This document shows positions 1 through 7,717 of a DNA stretch of 13,616 nucleotides, piece after piece (the first letter of the stretch is position 1; the number at the start of each line of letters is the position of its first letter). This DNA comes from a bacterium (GTDB taxonomy: Bacteria; Spirochaetota; UBA4802; UBA5550). Where the stretch lies: NCBI GenBank assembly GCA_024224995.1, contig JAAENB010001160.1, forward strand, positions 1 to 13,616, written 5' to 3'. A program made the translations under genes and the position numbers. Below the pieces are notes generated by a model, which saw nothing but the letters and a program-made list of their open reading frames with translations, searched no databases and was not told where the DNA came from.

Positions 1-767
1 ACATTCATCCCGGTAAAAGTAATCGTATCATACCCTTCAGCATCTAATCCCCTGGTTACACCACCCAATGTATTTTCAAGGCTATCAATCCTGCCGTCGA
101 GTCCGCTTGACGTAAAGGTTCCGACCCGTCCTTCCAGGATATCGATCCTGCTGTCGAGTCCGCTTGACGTAAAGGTTCCGACCCGTCCTTCCAGGATATC
201 GATCCTGCTGTCGAGTCCGCTTGACGTAAAGGTTCCAACCCTTCCTTCCAGGATATCAATCCTGCCGTCGAGTCCGCTTGACGCGAAGGTTCCGACCCTT
301 CCTTCCAGGATATCGATCCTGCTGTCGAGTCCGCTTGACGTGAAGGTTCCGACCCTTCCTTCCAGGGTATCAATCCTGCTGTCGAGTCCGCTTGACGTGA
401 ATGAACCGACTTTGGTTTCCAGTTCCTGTATTCGTGTGGAAACAGTGCTTGCAGGGCTTGCTGCAATATCACCAATATAACTCTCTATATCTCCAACCCG
501 GGCAACCAGGGAATTGATAGAAACACCGGAACCACCGGTAATGGAGTTAATAATAACCTGCTGTTCGTTGTTAACGGCGTGAAGCTTTTCAATCTCTTTT
601 TGCATGGCGTTCATCCGGTTATACATATCGGAAAAACTGAAGCCTGTGTCCTGGTTCTCACCGGAAGTATCACTTGAATTGGTACTAAGCCCTTCCTCAC
701 AACCGGAAAAAGCCGGAATTGAAATAAGAATAAGACCTGCTAAAATAGAATTAAGAATATTTTTCAT
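1..767 (-). CDS. Putative lipoprotein with 19-residue coiled-coil tandem repeats (partial, 3' end outside window)
   Basis: The gene reads leftwards from an ATG at 767-765, preceded by a strong ribosome binding site (GAGGTG, minus strand, about 775-780). About 255 residues are visible with no stop before the left edge. Residues 1-23 form a signal peptide ending in the lipobox FSGC, so Cys23 is the probable lipidation site; relaxed lipoboxes of this kind are common in spirochaetes. A short helix near residues 45-70 (MYNRMNAMQKEIEKLH) looks like a coiled coil. Residues 120-233 are six tandem copies of a 19-residue unit, consensus VGTFTSSGLDSRIDILEGR, whose L/I/L/V spacing suggests a coiled-coil stalk. 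After the repeats the chain changes to GLDAEGYDTITFTGMN, probably the start of a C-terminal globular or beta-rich domain. The protein is probably surface or periplasmic. Its function is unknown; a structural or adhesive role is only suggested by the architecture. It is divergent from the kinase gene. Confidence 0.85.
   Translation of the reverse strand, partial: MKNILNSILAGLILISIPAFSGCEEGLSTNSSDTSGENQDTGFSFSDMYNRMNAMQKEIEKLHAVNNEQQVIINSITGGSGVSINSLVARVGDIESYIGDIAASPASTVSTRIQELETKVGSFTSSGLDSRIDTLEGRVGTFTSSGLDSRIDILEGRVGTFASSGLDGRIDILEGRVGTFTSSGLDSRIDILEGRVGTFTSSGLDSRIDILEGRVGTFTSSGLDGRIDSLENTLGGVTRGLDAEGYDTITFTGMN
69..410 (-). repeat. Six tandem 57-bp repeats inside the lipoprotein gene
   Basis: The motif gtcgagtccgcttgacg starts at 96, 153, 210, 267, 324 and 381, an exact 57-bp period. 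Each unit encodes 19 residues, so gain or loss of units keeps the reading frame. Copies differ at few positions (S/G, T/A, I/T/S), which points to recent amplification or homogenisation. The edge copies (69-125 and 354-410) are the most diverged, as is usual for tandem arrays. Confidence 0.95.
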
Positions 768-866
768 TTAAAATCACCTCTTTATATAAATAGTTTCTGT
801 AAGAGATATGTCTTTTTAACTACGGAAGGGACAAAATTTTTTAAAAAAAGAGCCGTTAAAAATCAA

Positions 867-895
867 TTGACATTTGCCCAAAAATGCTAAACAAT
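867..895 (+). promoter_or_regulatory. Candidate sigma-70-type promoter for the giant kinase gene
   Basis: A perfect -35 box TTGACA (867-872) is followed after 17 bp by AACAAT (890-895), which matches TATAAT at 4 of 6 positions. Transcription would start near 902, leaving a leader of about 110 nt before the ATG at 1016. The site lies in the AT-rich divergent region between the lipoprotein and the kinase. The -10 box is weak, so the exact start is uncertain. Confidence 0.45.
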
Positions 896-976
896 ACTGT
901 TCAGGTGTGTAGGAGGCAGGTGCAAGGTGAAAGGTAAGAAAAGCCTTCTTCCCGGAAACAGGCCCTGTTTAAAAAG

Positions 977-989
977 AGTTTCTTGAGAG
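977..989 (+). repeat. AGTTTCTTGAGAG short repeat, copy 1
   Basis: This copy lies in the kinase leader and contains the TTG (983-985) that could be mistaken for the start codon. Because the same 13-mer recurs in non-coding sequence at 10901 and 11021, it argues against translation starting here. Confidence 0.65.
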
Positions 990-1015
990 CGCAAATAAAA
1001 AACAGAAAAAAACAT

Positions 1016-4000
1016 ATGAGAATTCTGGAATATAAAATTATTGAAAAGATTGATGAGACCGATAATTCAATCGTTTTCAGAGGAGAAAAAAAGAAGGACG
1101 AAGGAACAGTTATAATCAAAGTTCTGAAAACGGGCTATTCGTCCCTGTCGGAAATAGCCCGGTTTAAGCAGGAGTATCGTTTAATAAAGAGTCTTGATAT
1201 TGATGGGATCGTTAAGACCTATTCTATCGCGGATTATGAAAATGGGATCGCTATTATCCTGGAAGATTTTAATGCCATATCATTGAAAAGTTATATCAAA
1301 CATAATCGAATAAGCATGCAGACCTTCCTTGAAGTAGGGATTACTCTCGCCGAGATCCTGGGAAAACTTCACGAAAGAAATATTATTCATAAGGACATTA
1401 AGCCGGATAATATATTAATTAATGTCGAAACCGGAACAGTAAAACTAACCGATTTTGGCATAGCCACGGTATTGACCCATGAAAATGAAAAGATCTATAA
1501 TCCCGAAGTAATGGATGGAACACTGCTCTATATGTCCCCGGAACAGACCGGCCGAATGAATCGCGCGGTAGATTACCGCACCGACCTTTATTCCCTGGGA
1601 ATCGCGTTCTACGAGATGCTCACAACGGTTGTACCGTTCAGGTCAAATGATCCCATGGAAATAATCCATTTTCATATAGCCCGCAAGCCCGTTCCACCTG
1701 TTGAATACGATGATACTATTCCTGAAGTGGTTTCGGAAATAGTAATGAAGCTCCTGTCCAAAAGAGCGGAAGAACGGTACCAGAACAGTTTTGGCCTGGC
1801 TGCCGACTTGAGAAGATGCCTGGAGCAGCTGGAAGATACGGGGTTCATAGAAAACTTTCCCCTGGGACACAAAGACATATCAATCAAATTTAACATACCC
1901 CGGAAGCTGTTTGGCCGTGAAGAAGAGATGCGGCAGCTGTTGCGGATCTTTGAACAGGCAGCCAATCCGCCGGAGAGCCTGGAACAGGTAATCGGGCAAA
2001 TAATGCTGGTGTCGGGACCGCCGGGAATTGGGAAGTCGGCACTCATTCTTGAGACCCGTAAAATGATCGTAGAGAACAGGGGATATTTTATTTCAGGGAA
2101 ATATGAGCAATATGGAAAAGAGGTTCCCTATAGTTCCATCATCCAGGCGTTCCAGGCCCTGGTAAAAGAGCTGCTCTCGGAAAGCAATAAACGGATTAAT
2201 ATCTGGAAAGAGCTCTTATTGGAAACCCTGGGGACCAATGGGAAGGTTATAACCGATGTAATTCCTGAGATGGAGTTTATCCTGGGCAAGCAGTCCCCGG
2301 TAGTGGAGCTGGGGCCTGAAGAATCCCGGAACCGGTTTAGCCTTGTATTTAAAAAATTCATTGGGATATTCGCGAAACAGGATCACCCGGTAGTGATGTT
2401 TCTTGATGATCTGCAATGGATTGATTCCGCCAGTTTGAAGCTGGTATATGACCTTATGACAGTTCCCTATCTTTTTTTCGTAGGATCGTACCGTGATTCC
2501 GAGGTGGTGGATTCTCATTCCTTGCTCACCGCGATAGAAGAAATGAAGAGATCGGGAATGACGATTCATTCAATGAAGCTGGGCTCCCTGACAATATACG
2601 ATGTAAACAGCCTGGTTTCCGAATTCCTGCGGTGCGATAAAGAGCGGTCTTTTCCCCTGGCAGAGATAATACATAAAAAAACCGGGGGGAACCCGTTTTT
2701 TGTGAACCAGTTTTTGCAGACCCTGTACGAAGAGGAGATCCTGGTAATTGATCCGTCCCGGGGCTGGCAGTGGGACATGGACCGGGTAAACCAGGTGCAG
2801 GTAACGGACAATGTGGTAGACCTCATGGCAGGCAGGATCTCAAAATTGCATGAAAGCACAAGAGAGATACTTAAAACATGCGCCTGTTTTGGGAACCGGT
2901 TCGATCTTGAGACATTATCGGTAATACTTGAAAAACCGGTTGAAGAGATCCTGCTCAATTTGACAGAAGCAGTAGAGGAAGGATTCGTTAGTATATTGGA
3001 TAATATCTATATTTTTCAGCACGACCGTATCCAGGAAGCGGCATATTCCCTTATCCCGGAAGAAGAACGTTCACAGGTGCACTATCGCATTGGTAAGTAT
3101 ATACTGGACCGGAGTGATGAAGCGGTTATAGAAAACCGGATTTTTTACGTGGTAAACCAGCTGAATTTTGGCATTAAATTTATTAGCGATCCTGCCGAAC
3201 TGGAGCGGCTCAAGCAGCTTAATCTCACAGCCGGAAAGAAAGCGAAAAAATCAACAGCATATATGTCGGCGTATAAATTTTTTGAAACAGCGCTGCAATT
3301 ATTACCGGAAAATAACTGGAAAAACGACTATCAAACAACAATTGAAATATATATGCAGCTGGCTGAATGCAGGCATTTAAATCATGACTACGCAGACGCG
3401 GAAGAGATCTTTGCTTTATTAATAGCTAACGCGCGAACCGCGGAAGATAAAGCAATGGTATACAGCCTGAGGATGGTAATGACCACGACACTGGGAAAGC
3501 ATAATGAAGTTGTAGCTATTGGAGTAGAGGGGCTCCGGCTCCTGGGGATTAAGATCCCGGCAAATCCCGGAAACCTGTCGGTGTTGAAAGCGATGATAAC
3601 TTTGAAGCTTATGCTTTTGAATAAAAATATTGATGACCTGCATGAAATGCGTGAAATAAGCAACAGCAAACAGATCCTGGTAATGAGTCTATTGGTAAAT
3701 ATATTTTTAAGCGCTTATTTAACAAGTCCATACCTGGCAATATACATCTCATTACGAATGCTGGTATTTACGCTCAAGCACGGAATATCGAAGATGTCGG
3801 TAATGGCGTACGCGTCTTACGGCTTTTTTCAAATCCTATTCGGGAATTACCCGAAGGCGGTGAAATTTGTAGACCTGGCTTTTGAAGTGGAAAAACGCCT
3901 GCATGCAACAACCTATAAGTCGAAGATTTATTTTGTAAAAGCACTGGTGAGCCCCTGGGGTGTTCATTACAGGGAGGCTATAAAATATACCAATATGGGA

Positions 4001-6244
4001 TTGCGCCATTCTCTTGAGAATGGAGACCAGAACTATGCCATATATAATATACAGGGACTTATTCTTGTGATGGTAAATGTAGGCGATCCCCTGAATAGTA
4101 TTAGTGAGGTGTGCAAGAATTATTTTGATTTCATTGCCCGGTCGAAAGATCCCGGGGCCTTGAATTTTCTTATTTCATCGCAGCAATATGTTAAATGTCT
4201 ACAGGGAAATACAAAGGAAAAATACTCATTTGATGATGAGGGTTTTTCCGAAGCATCGCATCTTGAAAAGATTCTTTATGATGATATTCCCATTATTAAG
4301 CAGCGCCATTATTTATTGAAAGCAAGAGCGCTGTATATTATGGGAGATTATATGGGGGCGTCTGTTGCCCTGGAAGAGACCGGAAAACTACAGGAATACT
4401 TAAAAGGTTCTTTTGAAATTATGGATTATGTTTTTTTCAATTCTCTCAATGCGGCAATGCGAGCGGATCTTGATTCTCCACGGGAAAAAAGAAAAACAGT
4501 AAGAGTATTAAATAAAGATCTGAAATTATTAAAAAAATGGAACAAGAATTGTCCCATGAACATGGAGCATAAATATTTGCTTGTACAGGCGGAAAAAGCA
4601 CGGATACAGGGAAATGTAAAAAAGGCGATGAATTGTTACGATAGCGCCATAGCATCGGCGAATAAGCATGAATATGTTCAGAATGAGGCTATTGCCAATG
4701 AACTGGCAGGCAGATTTTATCTTTCCCTGGGAATGGAACGGGTGGCAGGAGTATATATACGGGAAGCAATGCTCTGTTTTGAACACTGGGGCGCAATGGG
4801 CAAAGTTCTTGATCTCAGTGAGACGTATCCCCGGCTTACTTCCCTGTACGGAAGCGAGGGGCATTCCGGCAAATCAACTGTTTCCGGAACAGGAACCTCG
4901 TCACGGACACGGGGACAGACAATCGGGGGAACAGGAAGCGGAACTATTGCCACGTCCACTGAAAAGAGATCGGAGATCCTTGATCTTTCATCGGTAATGA
5001 AAGCATCGGAAGCGCTGGCAATGGGAATTGACCTGGACAGGGTTCTTGAAAAGCTGATGAGTATTGCTATTGAGAATGCCGGAGCGGAGCGGGGCGCGCT
5101 TATTCTTCAATCGGAGGATGGGTTGATTCTTGAAGCTTTAGGAGATGTTAACGCGGATGAAATTATCCAGCTCCGGTCTGTTCCTGTTGAAAAGAGCGAC
5201 GATGTTTCTTTGTCGGTAGTTCATTATGTGGAACGGACGAGGAAAGTAATAATCCTGGATGACGCGTCAACAGATAAAACCTTTTTAACCGATCCCTATA
5301 TCCTGAAAAATAAGCCAAAGTCGGTTTTATGCGGCCCCGTAATGATCCAGAAAGAATTGATTGGAATTATTTACCTGGAGAATAATCTAACAACGGGCGT
5401 GTTTACCAGGTTCCGGGTTGATGTGTTGAATATACTCCTTGCCCAGGCAGCGATTTCAATTGAGAACGCGCGTCTTGCCGAGAAAGAGAAAGAAAGGGCC
5501 ACGCTTCAAAAAGAGATAGACATGGCCCGGGAGATTCTGCTTACCCTTCTTCCAACAAAAATCCCGAAAATTGAAAAAGCCCGGGTCGCGTTCCAGTATG
5601 AGCCCATGATGGGGGTGGGCGGCGATTTCCTTGATATAAATTATATGGATGGAAAACAAAAACTTGGTCTTTTTATTTGCGATGTCTCGGGGCATGGGGT
5701 TCCCGCCGCGTTCGTGGCTTCCATGACCAAAATGGCCCTGCATTCATGGGATACATATATTGAGACACCGGCAAGAGCCCTTGAGGTGATTCGCGAACCC
5801 TTAATAAAAAACATAGGGGAGAATTTCATAACGGCCTGCATTTGCTCTCTTGACCTGAATACGGGTGAACTGGTTTTTGCCAGCGCCGGACATGTTCCGC
5901 TGGCGGTACTGAGAAAGGGCAGGACTGTGGAATTGTTCCAGACCGAGGGGCGAATGATCTATAATCTATTCGAGCCCAACTATTCGGAAAAAAGGATTCA
6001 GCTGAATCCCGGAGACAAACTTATTTTGTATACCGACGGGATTACCGAAGCTTTAAGCCCGGGAAATGTTATGCTTGGCGCGGATGATGATGATAAATTC
6101 CGGGATTGGTTAAGACGAAATACGGACCCGTCCCGCTCTCCGGTGGAAATATGCCAATCCATATATGACGGGGTAATTGAATATACGGGAAATGAAAATT
6201 TCGCCGATGATTTTACGGTTTTAGTTACTGAATATAATGGGTAA
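1016..6244 (+). CDS. Multi-domain Ser/Thr protein kinase - AAA ATPase - helical repeat - GAF - SpoIIE/PP2C phosphatase
   Basis: The protein has 1742 residues from the ATG. Residues 1-270 are a Ser/Thr kinase of the HstK type: the glycine loop is degenerate (IDETDNSIVFRG), but Lys35, Glu53, the catalytic loop HKDIKPDN (Asp127), DFG (Asp146) and the SPE motif are all present, so it should be active. Residues about 300-600 are an AAA/STAND-like ATPase with 'LFGREEE' at its start, Walker A GPPGIGKS (Lys340) and Walker B VVMFLDD (Asp464-465). Residues about 690-1280 are helical, TPR-like. A Ser/Thr/Gly-rich linker (about 1280-1320) leads to a GAF domain (about 1320-1490), a short coiled coil, and a SpoIIE/RsbU-type phosphatase (about 1505-1742) with GGDF (Asp1537), CDVSGHG (Asp1556), LYTDGITEA and ADDF (Asp1731-1732), the expected metal-binding aspartates. 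The likely role is cytoplasmic signalling in which phosphorylation and dephosphorylation sit in one chain; substrates are unknown. A TTG at 983 would add 11 residues, but it lies inside a dispersed repeat, so I prefer the ATG, although its ribosome binding site is weak. Confidence 0.93.
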   Translation: MRILEYKIIEKIDETDNSIVFRGEKKKDEGTVIIKVLKTGYSSLSEIARFKQEYRLIKSLDIDGIVKTYSIADYENGIAIILEDFNAISLKSYIKHNRISMQTFLEVGITLAEILGKLHERNIIHKDIKPDNILINVETGTVKLTDFGIATVLTHENEKIYNPEVMDGTLLYMSPEQTGRMNRAVDYRTDLYSLGIAFYEMLTTVVPFRSNDPMEIIHFHIARKPVPPVEYDDTIPEVVSEIVMKLLSKRAEERYQNSFGLAADLRRCLEQLEDTGFIENFPLGHKDISIKFNIPRKLFGREEEMRQLLRIFEQAANPPESLEQVIGQIMLVSGPPGIGKSALILETRKMIVENRGYFISGKYEQYGKEVPYSSIIQAFQALVKELLSESNKRINIWKELLLETLGTNGKVITDVIPEMEFILGKQSPVVELGPEESRNRFSLVFKKFIGIFAKQDHPVVMFLDDLQWIDSASLKLVYDLMTVPYLFFVGSYRDSEVVDSHSLLTAIEEMKRSGMTIHSMKLGSLTIYDVNSLVSEFLRCDKERSFPLAEIIHKKTGGNPFFVNQFLQTLYEEEILVIDPSRGWQWDMDRVNQVQVTDNVVDLMAGRISKLHESTREILKTCACFGNRFDLETLSVILEKPVEEILLNLTEAVEEGFVSILDNIYIFQHDRIQEAAYSLIPEEERSQVHYRIGKYILDRSDEAVIENRIFYVVNQLNFGIKFISDPAELERLKQLNLTAGKKAKKSTAYMSAYKFFETALQLLPENNWKNDYQTTIEIYMQLAECRHLNHDYADAEEIFALLIANARTAEDKAMVYSLRMVMTTTLGKHNEVVAIGVEGLRLLGIKIPANPGNLSVLKAMITLKLMLLNKNIDDLHEMREISNSKQILVMSLLVNIFLSAYLTSPYLAIYISLRMLVFTLKHGISKMSVMAYASYGFFQILFGNYPKAVKFVDLAFEVEKRLHATTYKSKIYFVKALVSPWGVHYREAIKYTNMGLRHSLENGDQNYAIYNIQGLILVMVNVGDPLNSISEVCKNYFDFIARSKDPGALNFLISSQQYVKCLQGNTKEKYSFDDEGFSEASHLEKILYDDIPIIKQRHYLLKARALYIMGDYMGASVALEETGKLQEYLKGSFEIMDYVFFNSLNAAMRADLDSPREKRKTVRVLNKDLKLLKKWNKNCPMNMEHKYLLVQAEKARIQGNVKKAMNCYDSAIASANKHEYVQNEAIANELAGRFYLSLGMERVAGVYIREAMLCFEHWGAMGKVLDLSETYPRLTSLYGSEGHSGKSTVSGTGTSSRTRGQTIGGTGSGTIATSTEKRSEILDLSSVMKASEALAMGIDLDRVLEKLMSIAIENAGAERGALILQSEDGLILEALGDVNADEIIQLRSVPVEKSDDVSLSVVHYVERTRKVIILDDASTDKTFLTDPYILKNKPKSVLCGPVMIQKELIGIIYLENNLTTGVFTRFRVDVLNILLAQAAISIENARLAEKEKERATLQKEIDMAREILLTLLPTKIPKIEKARVAFQYEPMMGVGGDFLDINYMDGKQKLGLFICDVSGHGVPAAFVASMTKMALHSWDTYIETPARALEVIREPLIKNIGENFITACICSLDLNTGELVFASAGHVPLAVLRKGRTVELFQTEGRMIYNLFEPNYSEKRIQLNPGDKLILYTDGITEALSPGNVMLGADDDDKFRDWLRRNTDPSRSPVEICQSIYDGVIEYTGNENFADDFTVLVTEYNG

Positions 6245-6246
6245 CA

Positions 6247-6855
6247 ATGAAATTAGCGGGAACAATAATAAATGAACGATACGAGATTTTTGTGGCGAAG
6301 TATTGAGCATACTAAAAGGATTAATCGTCCTTTTCTTGGAATTGGGCAGGAAGAATCACAGAAAGAACGCCTGCTCGACAAACGAAAGTTATCTTCGGTT
6401 ATTGCCGTGAGCCAGGAGATTAGCTCTATTGTTGCTATTGAAGAACTTCTGAAAAATGTCGTGCGCCGTGCTATTGAAATTACCGGGGTTCTGCTCCGGT
6501 TTGAAAAAGACCGGGTTGAATACGTGAATGCCGGGCATCCCGATATCTACTTTAAATCTAATGGTGTTGTTTCCCCGGTACGGAAAGAGGATGGTGAGAT
6601 AATTTCCGGTATGTTCCTGGGCATGCCGTCTATGGTAACACCTTACGAAGTCTGGTCTTTTCCGATTGCCTTATGGAAGCCCATTCCGGCTCCTATGGGG
6701 AATACGGGTGGCAGCGTGTTGAAAAAACACTGCTTTCCGCTCCTTCCGGTTCTGCTGAGGCCGCTCTGAAGTATATTCTGGACGATTTCCACTCATTTGT
6801 TAAAGACAGGAACCTGCCCGATGATTTGACGATTATGGTTCTTAAGCGCCTGTGA
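6247..6855 (+). pseudogene. Collapsed kinase/GAF/SpoIIE paralogue with internal deletions and frameshifts
   Basis: Two bases after the kinase stop, an ATG at 6247 opens a typical kinase N-terminus (MKLAGTIINERYEIFVAKY) that stops after 19 residues. In another frame, from about 6272, the sequence reads KRKLSSVIAVSQEISSIVAI and on to RRAIEITG, the usual start of a GAF domain. It then jumps directly into the second half of a SpoIIE phosphatase (RFEKDRVEYVNAGHPDIYF). Near 6645-6660 the frame shifts by one base, and the third frame supplies FSDCLMEAHSGSYGEYGW and then LPDDLTIMVLKRL with a stop at 6853-6855. The kinase core, ATPase, most of GAF and the catalytic N-terminal half of SpoIIE are gone. 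This is best read as one ancestral multi-domain gene reduced by deletions and indels. The segment 6272-6769 could still make a 165-residue product, but it lacks any complete domain. Confidence 0.85.
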
Positions 6856-6916
6856 TTTGAAAGCGAGGCTGCGTAAGTCCCTTTCAAAAAAAAATCCAAA
6901 AAAAGCAAAAAAATTA

Positions 6917-6955
6917 TTGAAATATATTCGTTTAATATTATATTATAACTAATAT
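6917..6955 (+). promoter_or_regulatory. Candidate perR promoter overlapping an inverted repeat
   Basis: TTGAAA (6917-6922) and TATTAT (6941-6946) are separated by 18 bp. An inverted repeat, ATATTA (6935-6940) and TAATAT (6950-6955) with a 9-bp spacer, covers the -10 region. PerR boxes are AT-rich inverted repeats, so autoregulation is plausible, but this site matches the Bacillus consensus only loosely and the whole region is very AT-rich. Confidence 0.4.
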
Positions 6956-6987
6956 GGAATAATTTAAAAAAAGAAGTATTTATAAAA

Positions 6988-7398
6988 ATGGAACGATTAC
7001 AAATAGAGTCTTTACTAAAAGAGAAGGGGATCAAGCCGTCCGTCCACCGGATGAAGATCCTGGAGTATTTGCTGGAGCGGAGAAATCATCCTACGGTTGA
7101 CATGATTTTCCAGGATATTTCCGGTGATATTCCCACTCTTTCCAAAACGACTATCTACAATACCTTGAAGACCTTTCTTGAGAATAATGTTGTTCAGGCG
7201 ATTACTATTGAAGAGAACGAAGTCCGGTTCGATGCCACGCTTAATTATCATGCCCATTTTAAATGCGTGCAGTGCGGTACGGTTTATGACGTTGACCTGG
7301 ATAATAAAGTCTTTGAAATGAAAGCTATTAAAGGGCATAAGATCCTGGAATGCCATATGAATTTTAAAGGTATTTGCAAGGATTGTTTGAAGAATTAA
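6988..7398 (+). CDS. perR: PerR-type Fur-family transcriptional regulator
   Basis: The 136-residue product has normal length for the Fur family. The N-terminal half is the winged-helix DNA-binding domain, with the recognition region LSKTTIYNTLKTF. The C-terminal half is the dimerisation domain with two zinc-binding CxxC motifs, Cys93/Cys96 and Cys130/Cys133. The regulatory metal ligands known from Bacillus subtilis PerR (His37, Asp85, His91, His93, Asp104) have equivalents at His34, Asp82, His88, His90 and Asp101. The last is Asp, as in PerR, rather than the Glu usual in Fur. Such proteins repress oxidative-stress genes until peroxide oxidises the iron-binding histidines. No catalase, peroxiredoxin or rubrerythrin gene lies beside it here, so targets are elsewhere. 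The ribosome binding site is weak (AAGAAG). The PerR assignment over Fur or Zur is an inference from ligand residues. Confidence 0.9.
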   Translation: MERLQIESLLKEKGIKPSVHRMKILEYLLERRNHPTVDMIFQDISGDIPTLSKTTIYNTLKTFLENNVVQAITIEENEVRFDATLNYHAHFKCVQCGTVYDVDLDNKVFEMKAIKGHKILECHMNFKGICKDCLKN

Positions 7399-7400
7399 AA

Positions 7401-7432
7401 GAGGAAAGGCTTTTTAATAGAGCTTATTCCTC
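7401..7432. terminator. Possible shared hairpin between convergent genes
   Basis: GAGGAA (7401-7406) pairs with TTCCTC (7427-7432), and an inner GGCT/AGCT-like helix extends the stem. It sits just after the perR stop and overlaps the end of the convergent RHH-like gene. There is no immediate T-run on the plus strand (a T-run follows at 7442-7448), so termination is only possible, not shown. Confidence 0.3.
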
Positions 7433-7591
7433 GGGAAGGATGTTTTTTTCCAGGCAGTACATGGCTGCGTGGGTCAGGAAATCCTGTAACTTGATATCGT
7501 TTTCAACACAAAGCAGTTTTATTCTTTTGTGCTGTTCGGGTGTCAGCAACAATGTTGGCCGTTTATAATCTTTATATTTCTCATTCTTCAT
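7424..7591 (-). CDS. Small ribbon-helix-helix-like protein
   Basis: Starting at the ATG at 7591-7589, the product has 55 residues; a TTG at 7627 would give 67. The core KRPTLLLTPEQHKRIKLL followed by CVENDIKLQDFLTHAAMYCL fits a strand-helix-helix pattern, as in CopG/Arc-type DNA-binding proteins and some antitoxins. This is a pattern judgement, not a family match. I prefer the ATG because the TTG lies inside a good -35 box (TTGACA, 7627-7622) with TAGCAT at 7604-7599 (17-bp spacer). That promoter would start transcription within a few bases of the ATG, which would make the message nearly leaderless; no Shine-Dalgarno sequence is visible. No toxin gene adjoins it. It is convergent with perR and divergent from the 80-residue gene at 7718. 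Confidence 0.65.
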   Translation of the reverse strand: MKNEKYKDYKRPTLLLTPEQHKRIKLLCVENDIKLQDFLTHAAMYCLEKNILPEE

Positions 7592-7598
7592 AATCCAT

Positions 7599-7627
7599 AT
7601 GCTATCTTTTTGCTCATCACGTGTCAA
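7599..7627 (-). promoter_or_regulatory. Candidate promoter for the RHH-like gene
   Basis: On the minus strand, TTGACA (7627-7622) is followed after 17 bp by TAGCAT (7604-7599), a 4 of 6 match to TATAAT. A CACGTG palindrome (7618-7623) overlaps the -35 box and could be an operator. Confidence 0.4.
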
Positions 7628-7696
7628 CTTTTTTTCGTTAAAAAGAAATTGTGCTTGCCAAAAGCCACGTGAATTCTAATAATAGATACAACGTGG
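7618..7696. promoter_or_regulatory. CACGTG palindromes in the divergent intergenic region
   Basis: CACGTG occurs at 7618-7623 and 7666-7671, and a related ACGTGG at 7691-7696. The second and third form an inverted pair, CCACGT (7665-7670) and ACGTGG (7691-7696), 20 bp apart. The sites lie between two divergent small genes, one of which encodes a likely DNA-binding protein, so an autoregulatory operator is a reasonable hypothesis. Chance occurrence of a 6-mer cannot be ruled out. Confidence 0.35.
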
Positions 7697-7717
7697 TCAA
7701 AACATAAGGGAGGGGAT

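Noticed and set aside
69..410. CRISPR-like regular repeats
   Set aside because: The units are contiguous with no unique spacers, and they encode a coherent 19-residue protein repeat.
56..475. A second open frame through the lipoprotein repeats (repeated SRQADSTAG)
   Set aside because: It is the same 57-bp array read in another minus-strand frame. The array stays open in several frames because its period is a multiple of three. The frame with signal peptide, lipobox and ribosome binding site is the real gene.
983..1015. TTG at 983 as the kinase start
   Set aside because: The TTG lies in a 13-bp repeat found in non-coding DNA elsewhere in the window, and the kinase domain begins naturally at the ATG at 1016.
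901..1119. Minus-strand 72-residue frame
   Set aside because: It overlaps the kinase promoter leader and coding start, and has no ribosome binding site or recognisable features.
1643..5841. Many 66-130-residue frames on both strands inside the kinase gene
   Set aside because: They are shadows of a long gene with clear domains in its own frame.
6856..6890. TTTGAAAG/CTTTCAAA hairpin after the pseudogene as a terminator
   Set aside because: It has a 17-base loop and is followed on the plus strand by A-rich, not T-rich, sequence.
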